Part shown: positions 8,882-17,369 of the stretch, piece after piece
Layout: every line of letters starts with the position of its first letter
Numbering within the stretch: the stretch's first letter is position 1
Assembly: GCA_009740415.1 (NCBI GenBank)
Contig: WOYE01000008.1
Coordinates: 186,001 to 250,000 of the forward strand
Direction: 5' to 3'
DNA length: 64,000 bases
Origin: Planococcaceae bacterium Storch 2/2-2
Lineage (GTDB): Bacteria; Bacillota; Bacilli; Bacillales_A; Planococcaceae
Notes under the pieces: generated by a model
Databases searched by the model: none
The model's input: the letters and a program-made list of their open reading frames with translations, nothing else
What the model was told of the DNA's origin: nothing
Program-made: the position numbers and the translations under genes

Positions 8882-10585
8882 TTACTTCATCTGTTTCGCT
8901 AACGTCGCATTCGTAAATGATTTCACTGGGAGCAACGCATCTCCTGTATCGACATATGTCATGTCCAAAACATCACCTTCTTCAATGAACATGGCGAGTG
9001 GATCACTCTCTGTCGAAAGAACGTAACTCGTTCCGTCGTTCGCGAGAACTGTAACAACGGTTTGTTGATCGACTGTTTCTTTATGAAGACGGACGACAGT
9101 CACTGTCTGTTGCTTTTCTTCGCCTTCTGACGTGCCGTCTAATACACTACCGCCACGTTGCAATGCTGTTTTATACAATTTCAGCGCATCGTTCGGAGAA
9201 TTGGCATAGACCGATATTTCGGGATTGGCTGCTGAAACGATAAAGTAGTTTTGTAAAAATCCATTCGAGTCCATTACGGGAACGAGCCAGCTCGCTTCAC
9301 CGTAAAAATTGTAAATGAGAGGCATTTGACCCGACCATTTTTTCTCGATAAATTTTTTCTCAACGATTTGCAAAGCACCTTCCGAATCCATGTACGATTC
9401 TTCTAAGTTACCTGTGTAATACGTCCCTTCACCTGTACGCGCATCCGTTAACGCGTAACCGAGCATCGAGTCGACACCCTCTTTCGGACTCGTGAAATCC
9501 GTAAAGTAATGCATATTTCCTTCAGCATCGAAAACAGGGCTTACGTTCGATTCCGTCCCTTCATCCGATGGAATTTTAATATCTTTTTTGCCAAAAATCG
9601 TATTCCAAAAACCGTGGACGTAGTTTCCGTAATAACTGTTTTGTAAACTGACAACTTCCGGTGCAACCGCCCCATCGATGAAGGCAGGAATGTCTTTTAA
9701 TGCATAGTTTTTCGTCGCACCTGTTTGTGCATCGACCGTCACGATTCCTTCCACGTCAAATCCGTTACGTGCACTGATGAATGAGCCGTATGAACGAATA
9801 TAGAACGGCTTTCCATCGTCATCAATTTCTAACTGTGGATCGCCGTAAAAAATGAGTTGAGGATCCGACATTCGCATATGACGTTCTACTTTTTTACCGA
9901 AAAATGAAGATGGCGTGTACGTCATCGGCTGTTTCACGAACTTCGGATTCGCTGCCGCGTCCGTCGCGCTCATGACGAAGTAGCCTGGAATTTCTTTTCC
10001 TTTCCACCATTTGAAAAACCCTGAAAATTCAACAGGTGCAATGTAGACGTATTCACCGTTCACCTTTTGAATTTGCAAATGCCCGAGCTCGTAGTAACTC
10101 GTATTCGGCACTTGTCCGAACGCTTTTTTCATTTTGTTTCGTACGAACTTCGGTGGTACACTTGCTGGCTTTTGCGTTTCATCAAACGGAGTAATTTCAA
10201 CTTGTTCTTTCATTTCCATCGCTTCGTACTTATCCGTCGCGTTCCAAAGCGGCGCGCTGACGATGTACACACTACCTGCGAGTAAAACGAGCGTGAGTAC
10301 TCCTTTTATTTTTCTCTCTTTCCCTACAGACAGTACCGCTCCAACGATTGCCGCGACGAGTGCGACGAGCCAAAGCGACGTCCATTGACGATCCCAATTC
10401 GTCACGTAATAGAAAATAAATAGAGCGATTGTAAAAAAGATCAACGTGCCGATCCAACGACTAACTCCTGTTCCAACACCGATCGGTTCTTCGATCTGAT
10501 CTTCTCCGATCACTCGTCCGAACGGAGCCATTAATGTCGCTAACACGGCCGCACTGATTAACGAAAAGATGAGCAATTGTATCAT
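8882..10585 (-). CDS. Membrane-anchored protein of unknown function
   Basis: 567 residues. Three to four hydrophobic segments (about residues 2-24, 44-63, 72-86 and 95-112) are followed by a roughly 450-residue hydrophilic domain, probably outside the cell. The C-terminal part contains ANPEISVYANSPNDALKLY and a final beta-rich stretch (TSYVLSTESDPLAMF) that resembles a small barrel. I cannot name the family; long conserved membrane proteins of this layout occur in Bacillales without a known role. It is a single gene between its own terminator and the bioB terminator. Charged loops have no obvious catalytic motif. Confidence 0.85.
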   Translation of the reverse strand: MIQLLIFSLISAAVLATLMAPFGRVIGEDQIEEPIGVGTGVSRWIGTLIFFTIALFIFYYVTNWDRQWTSLWLVALVAAIVGAVLSVGKERKIKGVLTLVLLAGSVYIVSAPLWNATDKYEAMEMKEQVEITPFDETQKPASVPPKFVRNKMKKAFGQVPNTSYYELGHLQIQKVNGEYVYIAPVEFSGFFKWWKGKEIPGYFVMSATDAAANPKFVKQPMTYTPSSFFGKKVERHMRMSDPQLIFYGDPQLEIDDDGKPFYIRSYGSFISARNGFDVEGIVTVDAQTGATKNYALKDIPAFIDGAVAPEVVSLQNSYYGNYVHGFWNTIFGKKDIKIPSDEGTESNVSPVFDAEGNMHYFTDFTSPKEGVDSMLGYALTDARTGEGTYYTGNLEESYMDSEGALQIVEKKFIEKKWSGQMPLIYNFYGEASWLVPVMDSNGFLQNYFIVSAANPEISVYANSPNDALKLYKTALQRGGSVLDGTSEGEEKQQTVTVVRLHKETVDQQTVVTVLANDGTSYVLSTESDPLAMFIEEGDVLDMTYVDTGDALLPVKSFTNATLAKQMK

Positions 10586-10602
10586 ATAAATCCCTTCTCT
10601 CT

Positions 10603-10639
10603 AAAAAAGCGTATGCCTACTTTACGTAAGCATACCCTT
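10603..10639 (-). terminator. Terminator of bioYB
   Basis: Stem GTATGC/GCATAC with an inner palindrome TTACGTAA and a T6 run on the minus strand, just after the bioB stop. Confidence 0.8.
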
Positions 10640-10662
10640 TTAGTTTCAACAATCACTCGATT

Positions 10663-11655
10663 TTATTCATTTTTTTCAAACGGTTCCCGATCAATTTCGA
10701 ATCCGAGATCTTCTAACATCGCAAAGTCTGACGAGTTTTCTTGTCCGTCAGTCGTTAAATAATCTCCTACGAAAATCGAATTCGCTGCGTATAAGCTGAG
10801 CGGTTGAAGACTACGTAAGTTCACTTCTCGGCCACCCGACACACGAATTTCTTTCGTCGGATTCATGTAGCGGAACATCGCTAACACTTTCAAGTTGTAA
10901 CGTGGATTCAACTCATCGAGTCCTTCTAACGGCGTGCCGTCAATCGCATGTAAAAAGTTCACTGGAATCGAATCTGCATCTAAGTTTCGTAAACTACGTC
11001 CCATGTTGACGACGTCTTTCTTCGTTTCGCCCATTCCGACGATGACACCCGAACATGGCGAAATGCCTGCTTCTTTCGCATAGTTCACCGTACGTACTCG
11101 GTCGTCGTAGTTGTGCGATGTCGTTATGTTTTCATGGTGTGTTGCAGACGTATTAATATTATGGTTGTAACGATCAACACCTGCTTCTTTTAAACGTTTC
11201 GCTTGCTCCGGTTGCAACAATCCGAGACATGCACAAACCGTCATGTTTTCATGCTCTTCTTTGATCCGTTTGACAGAGTCGATGACGATGTCGAGTTCTT
11301 GCTCACGCGGTCCACGTCCGCTTGCAACGATACAGTACGTACCCGCGTTCGAAGCAGCCGCACGTTTCGCTCCTTCAACGATTTCATCACTTTTCATCAT
11401 GGCATACTTTTCAACAGGTGCTTTGGAAACGATCGATTGCGCACAGTATCCGCAGTTTTCTGGACAGAGACCTGACTTCGTATTAATGATCATATTTAAT
11501 TTCACGCGATTGCCGTAATAAGCGTGACGAATCGTATATGCGCCGTCTAACAACTTCAACAACTGTTCATCAGGTGTTTCAAGTAGAGCGAGCGCCTCTT
11601 CATCAGTTATTTCATATCCTTTTAGCACGTCTTGTGCGAGTTGTTCATAATTCAT
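10663..11655 (-). CDS. bioB: Biotin synthase
   Basis: Radical SAM enzyme that inserts sulfur into dethiobiotin, the last step of biotin synthesis. The radical-SAM iron-sulfur motif CPENCGYC lies near residue 64, and conserved NHNINTS and DGTPLEG segments follow. 330 residues is the usual length. The start at 11655 follows the bioY stop by one base (TGA-C-ATG), with GAAGGGG as the ribosome-binding site inside bioY. No bioA, bioD, bioF or bioW is present in the window; the pairing with an importer suggests use of imported dethiobiotin or related precursors. Confidence 0.97.
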   Translation of the reverse strand: MNYEQLAQDVLKGYEITDEEALALLETPDEQLLKLLDGAYTIRHAYYGNRVKLNMIINTKSGLCPENCGYCAQSIVSKAPVEKYAMMKSDEIVEGAKRAAASNAGTYCIVASGRGPREQELDIVIDSVKRIKEEHENMTVCACLGLLQPEQAKRLKEAGVDRYNHNINTSATHHENITTSHNYDDRVRTVNYAKEAGISPCSGVIVGMGETKKDVVNMGRSLRNLDADSIPVNFLHAIDGTPLEGLDELNPRYNLKVLAMFRYMNPTKEIRVSGGREVNLRSLQPLSLYAANSIFVGDYLTTDGQENSSDFAMLEDLGFEIDREPFEKNE

Positions 11656-11656
11656 G

Positions 11657-12244
11657 TCATAACCCCTTCATCATTCGTTTTTTTAAATTAAAGCCGAAAA
11701 TTCCTGCGAAAATAGCGAGCACGAAATCTTTCGGCATCGGTGGAACGAGCATCGCCCATGCCATTTTGTATGAAAATCCTTCCGGTGCCTCTACCCAGTT
11801 CGTCAGCGCAACATACAACCAATTTGTCCCTACTACGTAGTTAATGACCGTTCCAACGAGGGCTGCGACGATGAATCCTGGTACACTTTTCCAACGTTCT
11901 GCTATCCACCCTGCAGCGTATGCAACTAAAATAAACGAAACGATAAAACCGAAAGTCGGTAATAAGAGCGAATGAGCGCCTCCTTCGAAGCGAGCAAATA
12001 CAGGTGCTCCTACTAATCCGAGCGCCATATAAAGCGTCATCGAAAGTGCTCCAATTCGTCGACCGAGTAAAATTCCCGCTAATACAGCGAAAAATGTTTG
12101 TAATGTAATAGGAACTCCAGCAACGACTAAAAATGGTGCGATCGTCGTAACGTTAGCACCGATCATCATTAACGCAGCAAACATCGCCGCATAAACCATT
12201 CCTAACGTTTTTTCACGATTTCCTTTAATCGATAATGTCGTCAT
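11657..12244 (-). CDS. bioY: Biotin ECF transporter S component BioY
   Basis: Substrate-binding membrane subunit of the energy-coupling-factor biotin importer; it works with shared EcfA/EcfT subunits encoded elsewhere. About six membrane helices, with the BioY signatures VPITLQTFFAVLAGILLG and the ALG(L)VGAPVF segment. ATG 12244 (MTTLSIKGN) is chosen over 12253 because AAGGTGG is correctly spaced. It is the first gene of bioY-bioB, controlled by a BirA operator overlapping its -35 box. Confidence 0.95.
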   Translation of the reverse strand: MTTLSIKGNREKTLGMVYAAMFAALMMIGANVTTIAPFLVVAGVPITLQTFFAVLAGILLGRRIGALSMTLYMALGLVGAPVFARFEGGAHSLLLPTFGFIVSFILVAYAAGWIAERWKSVPGFIVAALVGTVINYVVGTNWLYVALTNWVEAPEGFSYKMAWAMLVPPMPKDFVLAIFAGIFGFNLKKRMMKGL

Positions 12245-12282
12245 GTAAACCACCTTTCACTTTCATTCGAATAACTTTTTCC

Positions 12283-12334
12283 ATCGTATCGACTTTATTT
12301 ATTCATGTCAACCTATTATTTAATAGAGTTAACA
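12283..12334 (-). promoter_or_regulatory. bioY promoter with BirA operator
   Basis: On the minus strand TGTTAAC (12328-12334), 15 bases, then GTTGACA (12306-12312) fits the Bacillota BirA box. The right half contains the -35 box TTGACA, followed after 17 bases by TACGAT (12283-12288). Biotin-loaded BirA would therefore block polymerase directly. Confidence 0.88.
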
Positions 12335-12387
12335 CATATCGTTTCACTCGTATTTTCTCCAAAACCGTTTACGATGGAAGAAAGGGG

Positions 12388-12403
12388 TGTTTCACGTGAA
12401 ACA
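12388..12403 (+). promoter_or_regulatory. parS: parS centromere site (ParB/Spo0J binding)
   Basis: The 16-base perfect palindrome TGTTTCACGTGAAACA matches the Bacillus consensus TGTTNCACGTGAAACA exactly. It includes the GTG start codon of the DCC-family gene. Such sites load ParB/Spo0J and condensin on the origin-proximal chromosome, and the clpC region is origin-proximal in Bacillus, so position and sequence agree. Confidence 0.9.
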
Positions 12404-12785
12404 AATTGTTTTATTCGATGGTGTTTGTAATTTATGTAACGGAGCCGTTCAATTCATTATGAAACGCGACGACGAAACGTTCCATTTCGCTTCTTTACAA
12501 AGTGACATCGGTCAAAAACTGTTACGTCAGTATCAACTTCCTCCTTCTTTCAATAGCATCGTCCTCATAAGAGGGACTCGCGCTTACGTACGAAGCGACG
12601 CGGTATTACAAATCGGACGGCAATTAACCGAACCGTATGCCACATGTAGCACGCTCGCCTTTTTCATTCCACGCTCGATTCGTGACGTTCTCTACCGTTT
12701 CGTTGCTCGCTCTCGTTACCAATGGTTCGGTAAGCGAGACGAATGTCGCCTCCCTACTCCGAATGAACGAAAACGGTTTTTGTAA
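12396..12785 (+). CDS. DCC-family (DUF393) thiol-disulfide oxidoreductase-like protein
   Basis: Member of the YuxK/DCC family, named for the N-terminal motif DxxCxxC; here DGVCNLCN at residues 7-14, with the rest of the roughly 129-residue domain matching (FASLQSDIGQ, the aromatic-rich C terminus). Function is only predicted as redox or thiol exchange. GTG 12396 is preferred over GTG 12387 because AAAGGGG sits eight bases before it. The start codon lies in the middle of the parS palindrome. It converges on the HxlR gene, sharing a terminator hairpin. Confidence 0.88.
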   Translation: MKQIVLFDGVCNLCNGAVQFIMKRDDETFHFASLQSDIGQKLLRQYQLPPSFNSIVLIRGTRAYVRSDAVLQIGRQLTEPYATCSTLAFFIPRSIRDVLYRFVARSRYQWFGKRDECRLPTPNERKRFL

Positions 12786-12789
12786 AATA

Positions 12790-12822
12790 AAAAAGACGAG
12801 AGGACTCATCCCTCGTCTTTTT
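12790..12822. terminator. Bidirectional terminator
   Basis: AAAAGACGAG/CTCGTCTTTT stem flanked by A and T runs, serving the converging DCC gene and the HxlR gene, whose stop lies in the loop. Confidence 0.85.
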
Positions 12823-13192
12823 CACGAAATGCCACTTCTTCTCTCGTCACATACGCCTCTCCCCACCGCTGCATCTGTTCGATGATCGGACGCAACGTCT
12901 CACCGAGTGGCGTGAATGAGTAATCGACGCGAGGCGGAACTTCCGCATACTGTTTCCGACGAACGACCCCATCCCGCTCGAGTTCTCGTAATTGCAAAGT
13001 GAGCATCCGTTGCGTAACGGTAGGAATTAAACGACGCAGTTCATTGAACCGCTTCGGCCCGTCCAGCAAATGATACAAAATCATTCCTTTCCATTTTCCG
13101 CCGATTAAATCGATCGCTAACTCTACATAACACCCGTTCCGATCTTTCCACTCATTCGAACAATGAATCGTTTTTGACTTTCGATCAATCAT
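12806..13192 (-). CDS. HxlR-family winged-helix regulator
   Basis: 128-residue HxlR/MarR-like regulator: CYVELAIDLIGGKWKGMIL is the family start, followed by RFNELRRLIPTVTQRMLTLQLREL as recognition helix region and a wing with PPRVDYSFTPLGETLRPI. It has the conserved cysteine near residue 21 plus another at 11, as in redox- or quinone-sensing members such as YodB. It is divergent from a quinone-type oxidoreductase gene, the usual arrangement for a regulator and its target. The N terminus is about ten residues longer than in most relatives. Confidence 0.9.
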   Translation of the reverse strand: MIDRKSKTIHCSNEWKDRNGCYVELAIDLIGGKWKGMILYHLLDGPKRFNELRRLIPTVTQRMLTLQLRELERDGVVRRKQYAEVPPRVDYSFTPLGETLRPIIEQMQRWGEAYVTREEVAFREKDEG

Positions 13193-13229
13193 TTATCTTC
13201 TCCCCATTCGTTACATTTTTGATACTAAG

Positions 13230-13243
13230 GCACAACAATGTGC
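13230..13243. promoter_or_regulatory. Inverted repeat in the HxlR/oxidoreductase divergent promoter region
   Basis: GCACA-ACAA-TGTGC, five-base perfect arms, located between the divergent genes. It is a candidate operator for the HxlR protein; nothing else supports this. Confidence 0.35.
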
Positions 13244-13328
13244 GTTCTTGTAGGACTCTCTTTCTTAACTTACCATGAGTAATGAGTGGCAACGATTGTT
13301 CCGCTCATTACAGAAAGGAAGGATAGAC

Positions 13329-13949
13329 ATGCACATTTTAACAGTCGTTTCTCACCCACGAGAAGATTCTTTAACGATGGACGTGACGAAACGTTTTATA
13401 GAAGGAGCAAAAGAAGCAGGCCATACGGTGGAATTGCTCGACTTATACCGTGAAGAATTTCAACCTGTTTTGTTCGAAAAAGATGAACCGGATTGGGAAC
13501 GTACCGACTTACACTATTCACCTGTCGTTTTACAAGAAATCGAACGGATGAAACGAGCGGACGGTCTCGCCTTCATTTTCCCTGTTTGGTGGTACAGCAT
13601 TCCAGCGATGTTAAAAGGCTACATCGACCGCGTCTGGAACTACAATTTCGCATACGGTAGCGAACGACTTCCACACGAGCGAATCCAATGGATCGGGCTC
13701 GTCGGAGCGTCTGAACAACAATTCGAAAAGCGACAGTACGACCGCCTCATCCACTACTATTTAAACATCGGACTTTCTCAATTTGTCGGAGTATCAACAT
13801 CTCGCGCTACGTTGCTGTACGATACGCTATCCGGCGGTACAGAAGATGAACGGAACGCGTGGTACGAGTCGGTCCTCGAACGCGCTTACATCACTGGGAA
13901 GGAATACGGAACGTTCACATCTGAACAGCCGTTGATGGATCGCTTATGA
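13329..13949 (+). CDS. NAD(P)H-dependent oxidoreductase (quinone reductase type)
   Basis: Flavodoxin-fold NAD(P)H oxidoreductase of the KefF/MdaB/YwrO group, which reduces quinones using bound FMN or FAD. MHILTVVSHPREDSLT at the start is the flavin phosphate-binding segment, and FPVWWYSIPAMLKGYIDRVW near residue 80 is the family hallmark. ATG 13329 is chosen over 13275 because AAGGAAGGATAG lies directly upstream; this gives 206 residues. Divergent HxlR suggests induction by quinones or electrophiles. The stop overlaps the next gene as ATGA. Confidence 0.92.
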   Translation: MHILTVVSHPREDSLTMDVTKRFIEGAKEAGHTVELLDLYREEFQPVLFEKDEPDWERTDLHYSPVVLQEIERMKRADGLAFIFPVWWYSIPAMLKGYIDRVWNYNFAYGSERLPHERIQWIGLVGASEQQFEKRQYDRLIHYYLNIGLSQFVGVSTSRATLLYDTLSGGTEDERNAWYESVLERAYITGKEYGTFTSEQPLMDRL

Positions 13950-14899
13950 GTCGATTCGATCAACTTCAAAACAATGAAACGTTTCAGCGAACGTTTTCGC
14001 AAGGCGAATTAACACTCGGTCTTTTTCTACCAGTAGATGCTTACCCGTCTAGCCTCTCGAATTCGTCACTCAACGAGCAAATCGAACGGGTTCAACAGGT
14101 CGAACGCGCCGGCTTCACTGCCATTTGGGCGCGCGATATCCCACTCCACGATCCGTCATTTGGAGATGCCGGGCAAACGTACGACCCGCTCGTTTACTTA
14201 AGTTTTCTTGCGGCTCATACGAAGACGATCGGGTTAGGGATCGGAAGTTTAATTTTACCGATTCGTCACCCGATTCATCTCGCTCAAATGACAGCGAGTG
14301 TCCAGCACCTTTCCAACAATCGTTTATTGCTCGGCGTCGCAAGTGGGGATCGTCCCGTCGAATTCCCAGCTTTCCAACTCGACGCGTCCGAGCGAGGTGA
14401 ACGATTCCGCGAATCGTTCGAGACGATGCGCCAATTATGGGTCGATCCGTTTCCTGTCCTTCAAAATGACCAAACCGAATTACGCGGAAGAGCAGATAGC
14501 TTACCGAAGCCTGAAATTCCTATTCCACTTTTCGTTACGGGCAATAGCCGACAAACGCTCGAATGGATTGGCGAACAGAGCGACGGATGGATGTACTATC
14601 CTCGCAACGTCGCGTTTCAACAACGCGTCGTTCGGGAATGGCGTGAGCAAAGCGACGACTTTAAACCGTTTCTTCAATCGCTCTACATCGACTTATCCGA
14701 CGAGCCCGACGAGGCACCGACACCGATCCACTTAGGCTTTCGCAGTGGACGCCGAGCGCTCATTCAACATTTAGAGCAACTCCGAACGATCGGTGTCAAT
14801 CACGTCATTTTAAACATGAAATACAGTTCTCGTCCCGTCGATGACGTGTTGGAAGAACTTGAAACGTATGTCCTTCCTCACTTTTCAGCGAACGATTAA
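13946..14899 (+). CDS. LLM-class (luciferase-like) flavin-dependent oxidoreductase
   Basis: 317-residue member of the bacterial luciferase-like monooxygenases, TIM-barrel proteins that use FMNH2 or F420-type cofactors. Matching segments are TLGLFLPVDAYP at the start, ERAGFTAIWARDIPLHDPSFGD, IGLGIGSLILPIRHPIHLA and RLLLGVASGDRPVEF. It overlaps the NAD(P)H oxidoreductase by four bases, so the two probably form a reductase and monooxygenase pair in which the first supplies reduced flavin; that coupling is inference. A strong terminator follows. Confidence 0.9.
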   Translation: MSRFDQLQNNETFQRTFSQGELTLGLFLPVDAYPSSLSNSSLNEQIERVQQVERAGFTAIWARDIPLHDPSFGDAGQTYDPLVYLSFLAAHTKTIGLGIGSLILPIRHPIHLAQMTASVQHLSNNRLLLGVASGDRPVEFPAFQLDASERGERFRESFETMRQLWVDPFPVLQNDQTELRGRADSLPKPEIPIPLFVTGNSRQTLEWIGEQSDGWMYYPRNVAFQQRVVREWREQSDDFKPFLQSLYIDLSDEPDEAPTPIHLGFRSGRRALIQHLEQLRTIGVNHVILNMKYSSRPVDDVLEELETYVLPHFSAND

Positions 14900-14903
14900 C
14901 GAC

Positions 14904-14937
14904 AAAAACCGTCCTTTTCGAAAAGGACGGTTTTTTT
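14904..14937 (+). terminator. Terminator of the oxidoreductase operon
   Basis: ACCGTCCTTTTCGAAAAGGACGGT perfect stem-loop (14908-14931) followed by T7. Confidence 0.93.
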
Positions 14938-14955
14938 ACTACTAGGAGGTATCGT

Positions 14956-15510
14956 ATGACTCGAGCACAGCACGCATTCTCAAACAGTTTACTACTTCTT
15001 TCAAAAGAGATGGAACATTCTCCATCCGTTGCACAAATTGCAGAGCGCGCCGGTTATCAACGTCAAACGTTTTACAATCATTTTCAAAATGTCGAAGAAC
15101 TACTCAGTTGGACATATGAAGAGCTGGCGTTGAAGCATTTTTCAACGATCCATTCCCTCACACATTGGGAAGAAGAGGTCGTCATCGGACTCGATGCTTT
15201 AATGACGCACCGCGTCTTCATTTTATGGAGTATCGAACAGTACCCGAACGTCCTTCGTCAACAATTATCGATGCTCATGACTGACTTAATGAGCGACTTA
15301 TTGAGCGCTTTACAACCGTGCTCCTCTCTCCCGCCACTCGATCAACAACTGTTTCAAGCGCAATTTTTTGCACACGGTTGTGTCGGAACGTTGTTCGATT
15401 GGATGGAGTCTAACTTTTATTACGATTCCAAACAGCTAGCTGCCGCTTTACACGAACTTGTGCATCAATTGTACGAAATATCATTCCAGCGATATGCTTC
15501 GAAAAAGTAG
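14956..15510 (+). CDS. TetR-family transcriptional regulator
   Basis: 184 residues with an N-terminal TetR helix-turn-helix (SVAQIAERAGYQRQTFYNHFQNVEELLSW, residues about 22-50) and a variable C-terminal ligand-binding domain resembling the TetR_C_7/DhaS-like group. AGGAGG is four to nine bases before ATG 14956. It is a single gene enclosed by terminators and lies just upstream of the oleate hydratase gene, which is its most likely target; a fatty-acid ligand would be logical but is unproven. Confidence 0.9.
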   Translation: MTRAQHAFSNSLLLLSKEMEHSPSVAQIAERAGYQRQTFYNHFQNVEELLSWTYEELALKHFSTIHSLTHWEEEVVIGLDALMTHRVFILWSIEQYPNVLRQQLSMLMTDLMSDLLSALQPCSSLPPLDQQLFQAQFFAHGCVGTLFDWMESNFYYDSKQLAAALHELVHQLYEISFQRYASKK

Positions 15511-15538
15511 ACAGTTTTAAAAAACTGTCTACTTTTTT
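15503..15538 (+). terminator. Terminator of the TetR gene
   Basis: AAGTAGACAGTTTT/AAAACTGTCTACTT stem plus T run; the stem overlaps the end of the coding region. Confidence 0.9.
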
Positions 15539-15616
15539 GACGTTTTGAACCGGTTGTCTCGTTTCAATTCCTCTCCATTCGGAGATTGAATCGTATTACT
15601 GAAGGAGGAATACGTT

Positions 15617-17326
15617 ATGAGCAAAAAACGATCTTTACGAACGATGGCAGCTTCTGCTGCCGCGATTGGTGCAGCAGGTTGGGCGACGAAAAAAGTGCTC
15701 GATACGACGAAAGAGAAAAAAGAACAACTCGTGAAAGAAGAAATTGCTGACCGGACGTACGATGCAGACGAACACGTTTACTTAATTGGTGGTGGCATCG
15801 CTACATTGTCAGCTGCGCTCTATTTAATACGAGATGCTCAATTTCCAGCCGAACAAATCCACGTCATCGAAGCATTGGACGTATTAGGCGGTAGTAACGA
15901 TGGAGCCGGTTCAAATGAAGAAGGTTTCGTCTGCCGAGGCGGTCGCATGTTGAACGAAGAAACGTACGAAAATTTTTGGGATTTATTCGACAGCGTCCCT
16001 TCTCTCGACATGCCGAACCGCAGCGTAACTGAAGAAATTTTAAACTTCGACCATTTACATCCGACCCATGCGCAAGCACGCCTCGTCGATGGACAAGGTG
16101 AAATCGTCGATACGACGACCATGGGCTTTTCTAATGAGGACCGTCTCGAATTAACGAAGTTGCTATTGACGCCAGAAGATCAACTCGATGAAATGACGAT
16201 CGAACAATGGTTCAATGACGACTTTTTCGAAACGAACTTTTGGTACATGTGGCAAACGACATTCGCCTTCCAGAAATGGAGCAGCGTGTTTGAGTTACGT
16301 CGTTACATGAATCGGATGTTGCTTGAATTTAGTCGAATTAATACATTAGAAGGTGTAACACGGACACCTCTCAACCAATATGAAAGTCTCGTCCTCCCAC
16401 TTTACGAAGTGCTGAAAGAAAAAGGAGTCGACTTCACGTTAAACGAGACGGTCACTGACATCGACTTTGCCAATGATGATACGATTACCGCAACCCGTCT
16501 TCACTTTAAAAACCGACAACCACTCGATTTGACAGCAAAAGATGTCGTCATGATGACAAGTGGTTGTATGACTGATAGCGCAACACTCGGTAGCTTGGAC
16601 CAAGCACCCGAACACCCTGAGCAACCGCCTTTATCTGGAGAGCTATGGTATAAAATCTCTCTTAAGAAAAAGGGACTTGGCAATCCAGCGCCATTTTTCG
16701 GAAAAGAAGCAGAGACGAATTGGCATAGCTTTACGGTCACTGCAAAGGGGGACGCTTTGCTCAAACGGATCGAACAGTTCTCAGGAAACATCCCGGGTAG
16801 TGGCGCGCTCATGACGTTCAAAGACTCGAACTGGCTCATGAGTTCTGTCGTCGCCGCACAACCTCATTTCAAATCACAAGATCCAGACACGACGATTTTC
16901 TGGGGCTACGGTTTATATCCGTATGAAAAAGGAAACTTCGTCGACAAACGAATGGTCGACTGTACAGGCGAAGAAATTTTGTACGAATACATTTCACATC
17001 TCGGCTGGCAGGACGATTGGGAAGCGATCAAAAAAGATATTGTCAACGTCATCCCGTGCTACATGCCGTACATTGATGCTCAATTCCAACCGCGAAAAAT
17101 GAGCGATCGACCAGCAGTCGTTCCGGAAAATAGTACGAACTTCGCCATGCTCGGACAGTTCGTCGAAATTCCAGAAGATATGGTGTTCACAGAAGAATAT
17201 TCCATTCGCGCGGCACGAATTGCTGTGTACACGTTGTTCGATATCGACTTGCCGATCGAACCTGTAACACCACATAACCGTAATCCAAAGGTACTCGCGA
17301 AAGCACTACAAACGATGTATCGATAA
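15617..17326 (+). CDS. Oleate hydratase (OhyA, myosin-cross-reactive antigen family)
   Basis: FAD-dependent enzyme that adds water to cis-9 double bonds of unsaturated fatty acids such as oleate, a route for detoxifying host or environmental fatty acids. VYLIGGGIATLSAALYLIRDA (near residue 55) is the FAD-binding fold, and EALDVLGGSNDGAGSNEEGFVCRGGRML matches the family's second motif. It is 569 residues, about normal. The first 45 residues contain a basic stretch, an Ala/Gly-rich hydrophobic segment and a Lys/Glu-rich linker, which many relatives lack; this may be a membrane or surface anchor. GAAGGAGGAA precedes ATG. Confidence 0.95.
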   Translation: MSKKRSLRTMAASAAAIGAAGWATKKVLDTTKEKKEQLVKEEIADRTYDADEHVYLIGGGIATLSAALYLIRDAQFPAEQIHVIEALDVLGGSNDGAGSNEEGFVCRGGRMLNEETYENFWDLFDSVPSLDMPNRSVTEEILNFDHLHPTHAQARLVDGQGEIVDTTTMGFSNEDRLELTKLLLTPEDQLDEMTIEQWFNDDFFETNFWYMWQTTFAFQKWSSVFELRRYMNRMLLEFSRINTLEGVTRTPLNQYESLVLPLYEVLKEKGVDFTLNETVTDIDFANDDTITATRLHFKNRQPLDLTAKDVVMMTSGCMTDSATLGSLDQAPEHPEQPPLSGELWYKISLKKKGLGNPAPFFGKEAETNWHSFTVTAKGDALLKRIEQFSGNIPGSGALMTFKDSNWLMSSVVAAQPHFKSQDPDTTIFWGYGLYPYEKGNFVDKRMVDCTGEEILYEYISHLGWQDDWEAIKKDIVNVIPCYMPYIDAQFQPRKMSDRPAVVPENSTNFAMLGQFVEIPEDMVFTEEYSIRAARIAVYTLFDIDLPIEPVTPHNRNPKVLAKALQTMYR

Positions 17327-17330
17327 CCAA

Positions 17331-17369
17331 AAAAGATTCGATGAGCCTTTGCTCACCGAATCTTTTTTT
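17331..17369. terminator. Bidirectional terminator
   Basis: AAAGATTCG(A/G)TGAGC...GCTCACCGAATCTTT stem with A/T runs on both sides, between the converging oleate hydratase and DUF779 genes. Confidence 0.85.
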
